From NCBI GenBank assembly GCA_015060075.1, contig SUZE01000002.1, forward strand, positions 1 to 64,000: DNA of 64,000 bases, in the 5' to 3' direction. The position numbers were made by a program, and so were the translations under genes. Position 1 is the first letter of the stretch, and each line of letters begins with the position of its first letter. The notes under the pieces were generated by a model. That model worked only from the letters and a program-made list of their open reading frames with translations, was not told the origin of the DNA and searched no databases. The stretch comes from Rikenellaceae bacterium. GTDB lineage: Bacteria; Bacteroidota; Bacteroidia; Bacteroidales; Rikenellaceae. This document shows, piece by piece, positions 7,853 through 15,918 of this stretch.

Positions 7853-7890
7853 AGTGGTTTCAACGATTTCTTAGTTAGTAAAAGGTCCTC

Positions 7891-8691
7891 TTATTTGCAC
7901 ATTTCGTCAATGATAGTCTGAACGAGTACAGGGTCATCGGTGGTGATGAAATCAACGCCATTTTGGATACACCAACGTATATCTTCGTCCTTGTTTACAG
8001 TCCAAACATTTACATACATACCAGCCTTGTGAGCCTGTTTAATCCAATGTTTTTTCTTCTTCAATATCTTGTAATTGTAGTCGATACCTGCGCAACCCAT
8101 TGCCTTGCAATATGCAGGAGTATAGTCACCGTTGAGGTAGGCGATTTTTGTACCCTCCGGAGCGAGTCGTGCAAGTTCCCAGCAAACCCAAGGACGGAAA
8201 GCGATATACTCGACATTCTCCCCTAACTGATACTTATCAACCAAAGCGAGAGTCTTTTGAACAATCTCGGTTTCAAGTTGCGGAGTGAGTTGGTTCTTAA
8301 TCTCGATGATGAGTTTCGTATTCTTCGATTTTGCAGTTTGTTGCAAGTACTCTTCGAGAGTAGGTACTGTTTCTCCACTCTCCAAAAGAATAGCCTGCAC
8401 CTGCTCCTTTGTGCTGCGGTTTACATTAACCCTTGGCTTTGCACCCTTAGTCCCCGGGTGATTTGGACCGTGAACAACGAGAACCTCACCATCTTTCGTG
8501 AGCTGAATGTCACACTCCGAACCCCAAATGTTGGCATCTTGTGCCGCTTTGAGGGCGTTGAGTGAATTACGTGCTGCACCCTCCGAAGCATGGAAACCAC
8601 GATGGGCGATAATCTTTGGCGCTTTGTACTGCGCTGATGCTGCGAATCCTATCATCACAGCCACCAATACGGTTAAAATCTTTTTCATCAT
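7891..8691 (-). CDS. Secreted glycerophosphodiester phosphodiesterase, paralogue 3
   Basis: About 266 residues; ATG at 8691 (or the next codon, 8688) precedes KKILTVLVAVMIGFAASAQ, a signal peptide cut before QYKAP as in the other paralogues. All catalytic residues are present: His30-Arg31, Glu59, Asp61 and His74 (VLVVHG). It is the first gene of the probable operon GDPD3-GDPD2-GDPD1-permease, read from the promoter at 8734-8741. The shared QYKAPxIIAxxGFH start shows that the three arose by tandem duplication. Confidence 0.9.
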   Translation of the reverse strand: MMKKILTVLVAVMIGFAASAQYKAPKIIAHRGFHASEGAARNSLNALKAAQDANIWGSECDIQLTKDGEVLVVHGPNHPGTKGAKPRVNVNRSTKEQVQAILLESGETVPTLEEYLQQTAKSKNTKLIIEIKNQLTPQLETEIVQKTLALVDKYQLGENVEYIAFRPWVCWELARLAPEGTKIAYLNGDYTPAYCKAMGCAGIDYNYKILKKKKHWIKQAHKAGMYVNVWTVNKDEDIRWCIQNGVDFITTDDPVLVQTIIDEMCK

Positions 8692-8733
8692 AGTATTAAA
8701 GTTAAAACAGTTCAATATGTTGCAAAAACTCTA

Positions 8734-8741
8734 CAAATATA
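8734..8741 (-). promoter_or_regulatory. -7 box for the GDPD operon
   Basis: TATATTTG on the minus strand, 42 bp before the ATG at 8691. No clear TTTG lies at the right distance upstream, so the assignment is moderate. Confidence 0.5.
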
Positions 8742-8762
8742 TAGAAAATAATTAAAAAGTTG

Positions 8763-8770
8763 TATATTTG
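8763..8770 (+). promoter_or_regulatory. -7 box for the START-like gene
   Basis: TATATTTG on the plus strand, 76 bp before the ATG at 8847, divergent from the GDPD promoter. The heptad array 8803-8838 would lie in its 5' leader. Confidence 0.5.
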
Positions 8771-8802
8771 TCGCTGAAAATTTGGACAAAAATAAGAATC
8801 CT

Positions 8803-8838
8803 TTAATTGTCAATTATCAATTGTCAATTGTCAATTTG
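8803..8838. repeat. 7-bp period array (unit caattgt)
   Basis: About four to five imperfect 7-bp units based on CAATTGT/CAATTAT, ending 8 bp before the start codon of the next gene. One of at least a dozen such arrays in this window. Confidence 0.75.
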
Positions 8839-8846
8839 GAGAAGGT

Positions 8847-9254
8847 ATGCAAGAGTATATTTCGAAACAACAACAGATTTTTCGTTCGGCGGCACAGATA
8901 TTTCCGCTGATATCCAACTTTTCGCTTCTCACGCCCGCAGTGGCGGATAAGGTTGAGGAGTGGCAGGCAACCGAAGATAGATGCTCGTTTAAGTTTAAGA
9001 GCTTTACGGTGGCGTTGCGCATTGACGATAAGGTTGAGAATAAGCATGTTAAGATTACGGGCGATGGTGGTACTGTACCGATGGATTTTTCGTTTTGGAT
9101 TCAGTTACATCAGGTTTCGGAGGGTGATACCCGTATTCGATTGGTGTTGCATGCCGAACTCAATATGATGATGCGCATGATGATTGGCAATAAACTCCAA
9201 AAGGGGCTTGACCAGGCAGTTGAGAGTTTTGCCGCCGCATTCAATCGTTTTTAA
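8847..9254 (+). CDS. START/SRPBCC-like small protein
   Basis: 135 residues, no signal peptide. The alternating hydrophobic pattern (CSFKFKSFTVALRIDDKV, then FSFWIQLHQVS and TRIRLVLHAELN) and the long amphipathic C-terminal helix (MMRMMIGNKLQKGLDQAVESFAAAF) resemble the helix-grip fold of SRPBCC/polyketide-cyclase proteins, which bind hydrophobic ligands. No ligand can be named. It is a single gene between the GDPD promoter and the HU gene. The family call is by eye and moderate. Confidence 0.7.
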   Translation: MQEYISKQQQIFRSAAQIFPLISNFSLLTPAVADKVEEWQATEDRCSFKFKSFTVALRIDDKVENKHVKITGDGGTVPMDFSFWIQLHQVSEGDTRIRLVLHAELNMMMRMMIGNKLQKGLDQAVESFAAAFNRF

Positions 9255-9326
9255 TGTTGAAAAAGGAATATACTCGGGTGAGGAAAAAGTCCTAATTGCT
9301 TAATTTTGTAAAAAATAACGAAAAAA

Positions 9327-9359
9327 TTTTGCTCGGTTGGCAAATTAAATGTATATTTG
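9327..9359 (+). promoter_or_regulatory. Promoter of the HU gene
   Basis: TTTTG (9327-9331), 20-bp spacer, TATATTTG (9352-9359): near-perfect Bacteroidetes promoter 55 bp before the ATG. Confidence 0.8.
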
Positions 9360-9414
9360 CAACCGCAAAAACGGATACTAAACAAATTTACTATTTATTT
9401 AATTTCTAATAGTT

Positions 9415-9687
9415 ATGACAAAAGCAGATATCGTAAGCGAAATCGCTAAGAAGACCGGAGTTGAGAAGACTCAGATTCAGACAATTGTAGAGGCATTTAT
9501 GGAGGAGGTTAAGGGCTCGCTCGTAAAGGAGGAGAATGTATACCTTCGTGGTTTTGGCTCGTTCATCATCAAGAAGCGTGCTGAGAAGGTTGCTCGTAAC
9601 ATCTCGAAGAATACAACTATCACTATCCCTGCACACAACATTCCTGCATTCAAGCCGGCTAAGTCGTTTGCAGCGAAGATTAAGTAA
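9415..9687 (+). CDS. HU-family DNA-binding protein
   Basis: 90 residues, the usual length of HU/IHF proteins, which bend and compact DNA in the nucleoid. The family pattern is clear: the N-terminal helices (MTKADIVSEIAKKTGVEKTQ), VYLRGFGSFIIKKR before the DNA-binding arm, the arm RNISKNTTITIPAHNIPAFKP with its Pro, and the C-terminal helix SFAAKIK. A strong promoter precedes it, and the small basic protein gene follows 26 bp later, probably in the same transcript. HU and IHF subunits cannot be told apart here. Confidence 0.95.
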   Translation: MTKADIVSEIAKKTGVEKTQIQTIVEAFMEEVKGSLVKEENVYLRGFGSFIIKKRAEKVARNISKNTTITIPAHNIPAFKPAKSFAAKIK

Positions 9688-9713
9688 GACAAACCATCAA
9701 AATTATTATAACT

Positions 9714-9803
9714 ATGCCAAACGGAAAGAAGCATAAGCGTCACAAGATGGCTACGCACAAGCGCAAGAAGCGTCTGCGTAAGGACCGTCACAAGAAGAAG
9801 TAG
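9714..9803 (+). CDS. 29-residue basic protein, possibly ribosomal (COX24/mS38-like)
   Basis: ATG at 9714, TAG at 9801-9803. Almost every residue after the first few is Lys, Arg or His (MPNGKKHKRHKMATHKRKKR, then LRKDRHKKK). The KRKKRLRK pattern recalls the AURKAIP1/COX24 C-terminal domain found in mitochondrial mS38 and actinobacterial bS22. A ribosomal or RNA-binding role is inferred from that and from composition. It lies between HU and a hairpin, probably cotranscribed with HU. Confidence 0.75.
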   Translation: MPNGKKHKRHKMATHKRKKRLRKDRHKKK

Positions 9804-9823
9804 TCTTTACTTCTCATAGGTTT

Positions 9824-9857
9824 TAACGCTAAGGGTGCGGAATGCCTCTTAGCGTTA
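9824..9857 (+). terminator. Hairpin after the HU operon
   Basis: A perfect 10-bp stem (TAACGCTAAG / CTTAGCGTTA) lies 20 bp after the small basic protein gene. The tail is only weakly T-rich. Palindrome B follows 31 bp later. Confidence 0.65.
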
Positions 9858-9888
9858 CCTATTTAGAAAGTTTCGGGTTGAGAGAAAG

Positions 9889-10010
9889 AAAATCGTTCTG
9901 ATTGGCTCTTTTTACACCTTACTTGTGGCACAAATGCTCACATACGCCAAGTATGCTGCGCTTTCTGCCACTGCGTAACGCGCAAAAATAGCCTAATCAT
10001 CTCCGATTTT
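9889..10010. repeat. CATACGC-core palindrome, copy B
   Basis: About 122 bp: AAAATCG at the left end, CGATTTT at the right, inner GTGGCA/TGCCAC, core CATACGCCAAGTATG (9941-9955). The rest of the 278-bp space between the basic protein gene and rng holds the hairpin above and a short heptad array. Confidence 0.8.
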
Positions 10011-10042
10011 GAATAAGGGCAACCTCTCAATCCTAAAAAAGA

Positions 10043-10058
10043 GCTAATGGCTAATGGC
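10043..10058. repeat. Short 7-bp period array (unit gctaatg)
   Basis: Two units of GCTAATG plus a partial third, 24 bp before the rng start codon. The same unit occurs at 29030 and 54502. Confidence 0.6.
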
Positions 10059-10081
10059 CAAGAATTTTTTTTGCACTGAAA

Positions 10082-11671
10082 ATGAATCGAGAATTAGTTA
10101 TAAATGTAACATCCACCGAGATAAACATCGCCTTGTGCGAGGATAAAGTCTTGGCGGAGTTGAACCGTGAGGTGGCCCATACGGGCTTTGCGGTTGGTGA
10201 TATCTATCTCGGTAAAGTGCATAAGATTATGCCCGGACTCAACGCTGCGTTCGTAAATATCGGACATGAGCGTGATGCCTTTATCCACTATCAAGATTTG
10301 GGAACGCATTTCCCTTCGCTCTGCAAGATTGTCAAGAGTTATCAGCCCGGCAATCGTGGTATCCGCCTCGATACGATGAAACTTGATGGCGCATCGGAGG
10401 TGGAAAAGGGAGGAAAAATATCCTCTTATCTTCAAGTCGGACAGTTGGTTATGGTACAGATTGCCAAGGAGGCAATATCGACCAAAGGACCTCGTTTGAC
10501 GGCAGATATATCGCTTGCAGGCAGGAATATCGTTCTCTTACCATTTACCTCGAAGGTGCTTCTCTCGCAGAAGATTCGTTCCAGCGAGGAGAAAAAACGC
10601 TTAAAACGAGTTGCAGCAGGAGTGTTGCCAAAGAACTTTGGAGTGATTATTCGCACCGCTGCGGTCAATGCCTCCGACCTCGATGTCGAGCAGGATATTT
10701 TGGCTGCGGTAGAGAAGTGGCGCAAGACCTGTCAGCAGATTCGTAAACGTACCGCACCGGCACTCTTGATGGGTGAGATGAGCCGAGCAAACACGATTAT
10801 TCGTGATACGCTCGATGGCTCGTTCTCGCAGATTTGTGTCGATGACGAAGCGATGTACAATGAGATTCGTTCCTACATTCGTGCCGTAGATGCCGAGAAG
10901 GAGCGTATCGTGAAACTATACCGTGGCACAGTGCCGATTTTCGACAACTTCGACATTTCGCGACAGATTAAGTCGTTATTTGCGAAGTATGTATCGTTGA
11001 AACGAGGGGCTTACCTCATTATGGAGTCCACCGAGGCGATGCATGTGATAGATGTCAATTCGGGAAATCGCACCAAGGCCGAGGATAATCAGGAACAGAC
11101 AGCAATGGAGGTCAATTTGGCTGCTGCGGCAGAGATAGCACGACAGATTCGTCTGCGTGATTGGGGTGGCCTCGTGATTGTCGATTTTATAGATTTGCAT
11201 AAGGCGCAGAACAGACAACTCCTCTATGAGGAGATGCAGCGACTTATGGCATCGGATAAGGCAAGGCATACAATACTTCCGCTTTCGAAGTTCGGACTGA
11301 TGCAGATTACCCGTCAGCGTATTCGTCCTGTGGCGGTACACAATACGGAGGATATTTGCCCGACTTGTGGAGGTACGGGAAGAGTTGAACCTACAATACT
11401 TCTCGACCGAAAGATTGAAAATCAGATATCGCTGCTTACCATGGAGCGTGGGCATAAATATATCCGCCTTGTGGTGAGCCCTTATGTAGCAGCCTTCTTG
11501 AAGAGGGGTTTTCTGTCGTTGCGCCGCAGGTGGTCATGGCGATATAAGGCTCGCATCAATGTTGTTGCAGACCAGGGTGTCGGCATGATAGAGGTGCGTT
11601 ACGAGGATAAGGAGGGTAACGATATTTTGAATGTAAAAAAGGCTGAGAAGTCGAAGCGTAGGGATAGGTAA
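10082..11671 (+). CDS. rng: Ribonuclease E/G family endoribonuclease
   Basis: 529 residues, the size of RNase G rather than the longer RNase E; it cuts single-stranded RNA in rRNA maturation and mRNA decay. Domains: an RNase-H-like start (MNRELVINVTSTEINIALCE), an S1 domain about 37-130 (VGDIYLGKVHKIMPGLNAAF), the catalytic DNase-I-like part with MHVIDVNSGN and GGLVIVDFIDL carrying the metal-binding Asp residues, and the Zn-link CPTCGG near residue 428. The E-type C-terminal scaffold is missing. mfd starts 11 bp downstream, so the two are probably cotranscribed. Confidence 0.95.
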   Translation: MNRELVINVTSTEINIALCEDKVLAELNREVAHTGFAVGDIYLGKVHKIMPGLNAAFVNIGHERDAFIHYQDLGTHFPSLCKIVKSYQPGNRGIRLDTMKLDGASEVEKGGKISSYLQVGQLVMVQIAKEAISTKGPRLTADISLAGRNIVLLPFTSKVLLSQKIRSSEEKKRLKRVAAGVLPKNFGVIIRTAAVNASDLDVEQDILAAVEKWRKTCQQIRKRTAPALLMGEMSRANTIIRDTLDGSFSQICVDDEAMYNEIRSYIRAVDAEKERIVKLYRGTVPIFDNFDISRQIKSLFAKYVSLKRGAYLIMESTEAMHVIDVNSGNRTKAEDNQEQTAMEVNLAAAAEIARQIRLRDWGGLVIVDFIDLHKAQNRQLLYEEMQRLMASDKARHTILPLSKFGLMQITRQRIRPVAVHNTEDICPTCGGTGRVEPTILLDRKIENQISLLTMERGHKYIRLVVSPYVAAFLKRGFLSLRRRWSWRYKARINVVADQGVGMIEVRYEDKEGNDILNVKKAEKSKRRDR

Positions 11672-11682
11672 GTCCGTACATT

Positions 11683-14600
11683 ATGCACGAAATACTGAGA
11701 TTTGCCGAGCGTTCACCTCAGGTGGAGCAACTCGGCAAAGTGTTGGAGAAAAAAGGCAGCACCGTCCTTCTCAACGAGATGGTCGGCGGTGCTTTTTTAT
11801 TTTATATGGCGGCAACCATCGCCCGAAAGGGTGGTGTGCATGTCATCGTTTGTGAGGATAGAGATGCCGCAGCATACGCCCTGAATGACCTCTATGCGTT
11901 GTTGGGAGAGGAGAGGGTTTTGTTCTTCCCTTCGGCATATAAACGCTCGGTTATCTATGGCGCAGAGGAGGCAGAGAGTGTGGTTATGCGTACGGGGGTT
12001 CTCAACACCTTGAAAAATCATTGCGAAGGCTTTTTGGTAGTTGCGACCTATCCGGAGGCTCTGTCGGAGCGAGTTGCTGACATGGAGGGTTTGACTGCCG
12101 AGTCGCTACATCTTCGCAAGGGCGACCTTATCGAGGTTTCGGAGTTGGAAGAGAGGGTTCAGTCGCTCGGTTTCGAGAAGGTCGATTTTGTCTATGAGCC
12201 CGGACAGTACTCGGTGCGTGGAGGAATTTTTGATATCTTCTCCTACTCAGAGAGTAAGCCATATCGTTTGGACTTTTTCGACTGCGAGATAGAGTCGATA
12301 CGAAGATTTGAGCTGTCAAGCCAATTGTCGAGTGAGCGATTGGAGGAGATAGATGTTATCTCGAATATAAATCGTGCCGATGTCGGGCGTGTGTCGTTGG
12401 CAGAGTTTGTGGGCGATGCGACCTATTGGTTTCAAGATGCCGACTTTGTCTTGGGCAAGGTCGATGATGTGCGCCGTAAAGCGTTGCAGGAGAGCGATGA
12501 GCCGGAGGAGATAACCGCAAAACTCACCTCTCGCAAGGAGTTGCTTGAAAATATGTCTGGAGCAAATGTGGTGTTGCTACGAAATACTCTGTCGGAGCGA
12601 CCTGCATCGCAAACAATCCTGTTCCACACCTCCCCACAAAATAGTTTTAACAAAAACTTCGAGGTCTTGGCAGACGAACTCGTTGCACGCCATGAGGCGG
12701 GCTATCGCACTCTGCTGATGTCGGAGAATAGGGCGCAGGCGGAGCGATTGGAGGGGTTGCTCTATGCTACGGGGCGTGATGGCGCAAAGTTTGAGTTGGC
12801 ACGCTTGACGCTCCACAACGGCTTCACCGACCACGACCTCAAAATATCGCTCTATGCCGAGCATCGCCTCTTTGAACGCTATCGCCGCTACAAGATAAAT
12901 GGTCAGATTAAGCGTGACGAGCAGATGACCATTGCCGAGTTGAACTCGTTGCAGGTGGGTGACTATGTTACCCATATCGACCATGGCGTTGGTCGCTTTG
13001 GCGGCTTGGTGAAGATTGAGGAGGGCGGCAAGATGCACGAGGCGATAAAACTCGTCTATCGTGATGGCGATGTCCTCTTTGTAAATGTCCATTCGTTGCA
13101 CCGTATCGCTCGCTATAAGAGTGGCGATGAGGAGGCTCCGAAGGTGCATAAACTCGGTAGCGGAGCATGGCAGAAGATTAAGAATGCCGCCAAAAAAGCG
13201 GTCAAAGATATTTCGCGCGAACTTATTGCGTTGTACGCCAAGCGTAAGGCGAGCGAGGGTTTTGCATTCTCGCCCGATAGTTACCTGCAACAGGTGTTGG
13301 AGGCTTCGTTTGAGTGGGAGGATACACCCGACCAATTGAAGGCTTCCGAGGCGGTTAAACGGGATATGGAGTCGGAGCGCCCGATGGATAGACTGCTCTG
13401 CGGAGATGTCGGCTTCGGAAAGACCGAGGTGGCAATCCGTGCAGCATTCAAGGCGGCAACCGATGGCAAGCAGGTGGCGGTGCTGGTGCCTACGACAATC
13501 TTAGCACTGCAACACTATCGCTCCTTCCGTGAGCGTCTGCGAGAGTTTCCCGTTACGGTGGAGTATCTAAATCGTACTAAGAGTGCCAAGGAGAGTGCCC
13601 GCATTTTGGAGGAGTTGAAATCGGGCAAGATTGATATTCTTATCGGCACACACAAAATGCTCGGTAAGGGTGTTGAGTTCAACGACCTCGGCTTGCTGAT
13701 TATTGATGAGGAGCAGCGATTTGGCGTTGCAGCAAAGGAGAAACTTACGCAGTTGCGCGTGAGTGTCGATACGCTTACGCTTACCGCTACGCCTATTCCT
13801 CGTACTTTGCAGTTCTCGCTGATGGGCTCGCGCGATTTGTCGATTATTTCTACTCCTCCGCCAAATCGCCGACCGATACAGACCGAGTCGCACACTTTCT
13901 CGGAGGAGTTGGTGAAGGAGGTTGTCGAGGCGGAGTTGCAGCGTGATGGTCAGGTCTATTTTATCCACAACAGGGTGGAAGATTTGATGACCATCAAGGG
14001 TATGCTTATGCGCCTATGTCCTGAGGCTCGTGTAGCGGTTGCGCACGGTCAGATGAAACCTGCCGAGTTGGAGAAGACTATCATGGACTTTATCTACCAC
14101 GACTTCGATATCTTGGTGGCGACCTCGATTGTGGAGAGTGGTGTCGATATTCCGAATGTAAATACGATAATCATCAACAATGCCGACCGCTTCGGTTTGA
14201 GCAATCTGCACCAGTTGAGAGGTCGTGTCGGACGAAGCGACAGAAAGGCTTACTGCTATCTTTTGTCGCGCCCTGACGAGATGCTGTCGAGCGATGCAAG
14301 ACGCAGGTTGAGGGCGATTGAAGAGTTTTCGGACTTGGGTTCGGGATTTAATATTGCGATGCAGGATTTGGATATCCGAGGTGCGGGAAATCTGCTTGGT
14401 GCAGAGCAGAGTGGCTTTATCGCCAATATCGGATTTGAAACCTACCAGAAAATCTTGAACGAGGCTATTGCCGAGTTGCGTGCTGAGGGACTTGATGTTG
14501 CAGGGCTGAGCAACGAGGAGCAGACGGTGGTCGAGGAGATGAGCTATGTTGATGATGTTACTCTCGAACTCGATGTTGAGGCGGAGTTGCCTGAGGAGTA

Positions 14601-14994
14601 TGTTCGCCAGCAGGCGGAGCGTCTGAAATTGTATCGCAAGATTGATGCTATGACCGATGAAACCTCGCTTGCGAAGTTCGAGGCGGAGTTGGAAGACCGC
14701 TTTGGCAAGATGCCACAGGCAGCAAAGGAATTAATGAATGCGGTTCGTCTGCGCTGGGAGGCTATGCGCCTCGGTATGGAGCGTGTGAAGGTTAAAAATG
14801 GCTTAATGATAGTGCGCTTTGTGGGTGATGATAAGTCGCCATACTATCGCAGTGAGGTCTTTATGGAGTTGCTGCGCAAAATTACGGCACAACCCGACCG
14901 CTTTGTGCTGAAACAGAGAGATGGCAAGTTGCAGATGACCGTGCGAAGAGTTGATAGTGTCGCTTCGGCGGTAGAAATCTTAAAATCGTTCTGA
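11683..14994 (+). CDS. mfd: Transcription-repair coupling factor
   Basis: 1103 residues, typical for Mfd, which removes RNA polymerase stalled at DNA damage and recruits UvrA. Visible parts: the UvrB-like N-terminal modules (to about 320), the RNA-polymerase-interacting domain (LQVGDYVTHIDHGVGRFGGL), the helicase with Walker A GDVGFGKTEVA, DEEQRFG, TATPIPRTLQ and the TRG region (QLRGRVGRSDRKAYCYLL), and a C-terminal D7 domain. The ATG at 11683 gives a full-length N-terminus. The stop codon TGA (14992-14994) lies inside palindrome C. Confidence 0.97.
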   Translation: MHEILRFAERSPQVEQLGKVLEKKGSTVLLNEMVGGAFLFYMAATIARKGGVHVIVCEDRDAAAYALNDLYALLGEERVLFFPSAYKRSVIYGAEEAESVVMRTGVLNTLKNHCEGFLVVATYPEALSERVADMEGLTAESLHLRKGDLIEVSELEERVQSLGFEKVDFVYEPGQYSVRGGIFDIFSYSESKPYRLDFFDCEIESIRRFELSSQLSSERLEEIDVISNINRADVGRVSLAEFVGDATYWFQDADFVLGKVDDVRRKALQESDEPEEITAKLTSRKELLENMSGANVVLLRNTLSERPASQTILFHTSPQNSFNKNFEVLADELVARHEAGYRTLLMSENRAQAERLEGLLYATGRDGAKFELARLTLHNGFTDHDLKISLYAEHRLFERYRRYKINGQIKRDEQMTIAELNSLQVGDYVTHIDHGVGRFGGLVKIEEGGKMHEAIKLVYRDGDVLFVNVHSLHRIARYKSGDEEAPKVHKLGSGAWQKIKNAAKKAVKDISRELIALYAKRKASEGFAFSPDSYLQQVLEASFEWEDTPDQLKASEAVKRDMESERPMDRLLCGDVGFGKTEVAIRAAFKAATDGKQVAVLVPTTILALQHYRSFRERLREFPVTVEYLNRTKSAKESARILEELKSGKIDILIGTHKMLGKGVEFNDLGLLIIDEEQRFGVAAKEKLTQLRVSVDTLTLTATPIPRTLQFSLMGSRDLSIISTPPPNRRPIQTESHTFSEELVKEVVEAELQRDGQVYFIHNRVEDLMTIKGMLMRLCPEARVAVAHGQMKPAELEKTIMDFIYHDFDILVATSIVESGVDIPNVNTIIINNADRFGLSNLHQLRGRVGRSDRKAYCYLLSRPDEMLSSDARRRLRAIEEFSDLGSGFNIAMQDLDIRGAGNLLGAEQSGFIANIGFETYQKILNEAIAELRAEGLDVAGLSNEEQTVVEEMSYVDDVTLELDVEAELPEEYVRQQAERLKLYRKIDAMTDETSLAKFEAELEDRFGKMPQAAKELMNAVRLRWEAMRLGMERVKVKNGLMIVRFVGDDKSPYYRSEVFMELLRKITAQPDRFVLKQRDGKLQMTVRRVDSVASAVEILKSF

Positions 14995-15106
14995 TTGGCT
15001 CTTTTTGCACGAGTGCGTCGGACGCCAAATTTCTCACATACGCCTTAGTATGCTGCGAATTTGTCGCCTAGCATCGCACAAAAATAGCTCAATCATTGAC
15101 GATTTT
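14982..15106. repeat. CATACGC-core palindrome, copy C
   Basis: About 125 bp; the left end AAAATCGTTCTGA includes the last codons and stop of mfd, the right end is ACGATTTTTT, and the core is CATACGCCTTAGTATG (15037-15052). The T-rich right edge could let it act as an mfd terminator. Confidence 0.8.
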
Positions 15107-15135
15107 TTTTGAAGGTTTAGAAAAAGAAGTAATAA

Positions 15136-15159
15136 TTTTGCATTCTGCATTCTGCATTA
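15136..15159. repeat. 7-bp period array (unit tgcattc)
   Basis: Three units of TGCATTC/TGCATTT, followed by a short GCTAATAGCT stretch that runs up to the coaX start codon. Confidence 0.7.
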
Positions 15160-15180
15160 TAAAAGCTAATAGCTGAAAAT

Positions 15181-15918
15181 ATGGCAAATTTAATTGTAGA
15201 TGAGGGCAATACTTTGTGTAAGATTGCCGTTGTAGATAAAAGTGAGGTACTTTACGAGGTATCTGCGCCCGACTTCGATTTGGCAAAGGTCGCCGAATTG
15301 AAGGGGCAATTTTCGCTTGACAAAGCGATTGTCGCATCAACCCGTGGCGGAGCAGAATACATTTGCGAACAACTGCGCTCGAAAATAGAGAAAGTACTTC
15401 ACTTTACATCGCAAACAGAGGTGCCTATCGAAATAGATTACTCTTCACCGCAAACTCTTGGTGCTGACCGAATTGCAACGGCAGTAGGCGTAGTTTGCGA
15501 GATGGGAGTGAAAGATGCTCTGGTGGTCGATATGGGCAGTGCCATAACCTTTGATGTTATCGAAAACGGGGTGTTCAAGGGTGGCAATATTTCGCTTGGT
15601 GTGGCGATGAGATTTAGGGCATTGCACGAATTTACGGCAGCACTGCCGTTGTGTGGGGCTACCGAGCCGAATGGCGAGTTTGGTCACTCTACCAAAGAGG
15701 CGATAGAGCAGGGTGTGATGCAGGGTGTTTTGCACGAAATTGAGGGCTATGCAGAGAGAATTTCGGCAGCAAATGTTAAAAAATGTATAATTTTTTGCGG
15801 TGGTGACGCCGAAAGTTTTGTTAATCGAATTAAAAGTGCGATATTTGCACCTCGTAAACTTATGTTTACGGGATTGAATAGGATTTTGGAGTATAATGTA
15901 TCGAAAAACAATATATAA
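15181..15918 (+). CDS. coaX: Type III pantothenate kinase
   Basis: 245 residues. CoaX phosphorylates pantothenate, the first step of coenzyme A synthesis, and needs a monovalent cation. Actin-like ASKHA motifs are present: DEGNTLCKIAVV (phosphate 1), GADRIATAVGV in the middle, and VVDMGSAITFDVI (phosphate 2). The pantothenate-site stretch GGNISLGVAMRFRAL is also seen. It overlaps the next gene by 23 bp, so translational coupling is likely. Confidence 0.95.
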   Translation: MANLIVDEGNTLCKIAVVDKSEVLYEVSAPDFDLAKVAELKGQFSLDKAIVASTRGGAEYICEQLRSKIEKVLHFTSQTEVPIEIDYSSPQTLGADRIATAVGVVCEMGVKDALVVDMGSAITFDVIENGVFKGGNISLGVAMRFRALHEFTAALPLCGATEPNGEFGHSTKEAIEQGVMQGVLHEIEGYAERISAANVKKCIIFCGGDAESFVNRIKSAIFAPRKLMFTGLNRILEYNVSKNNI

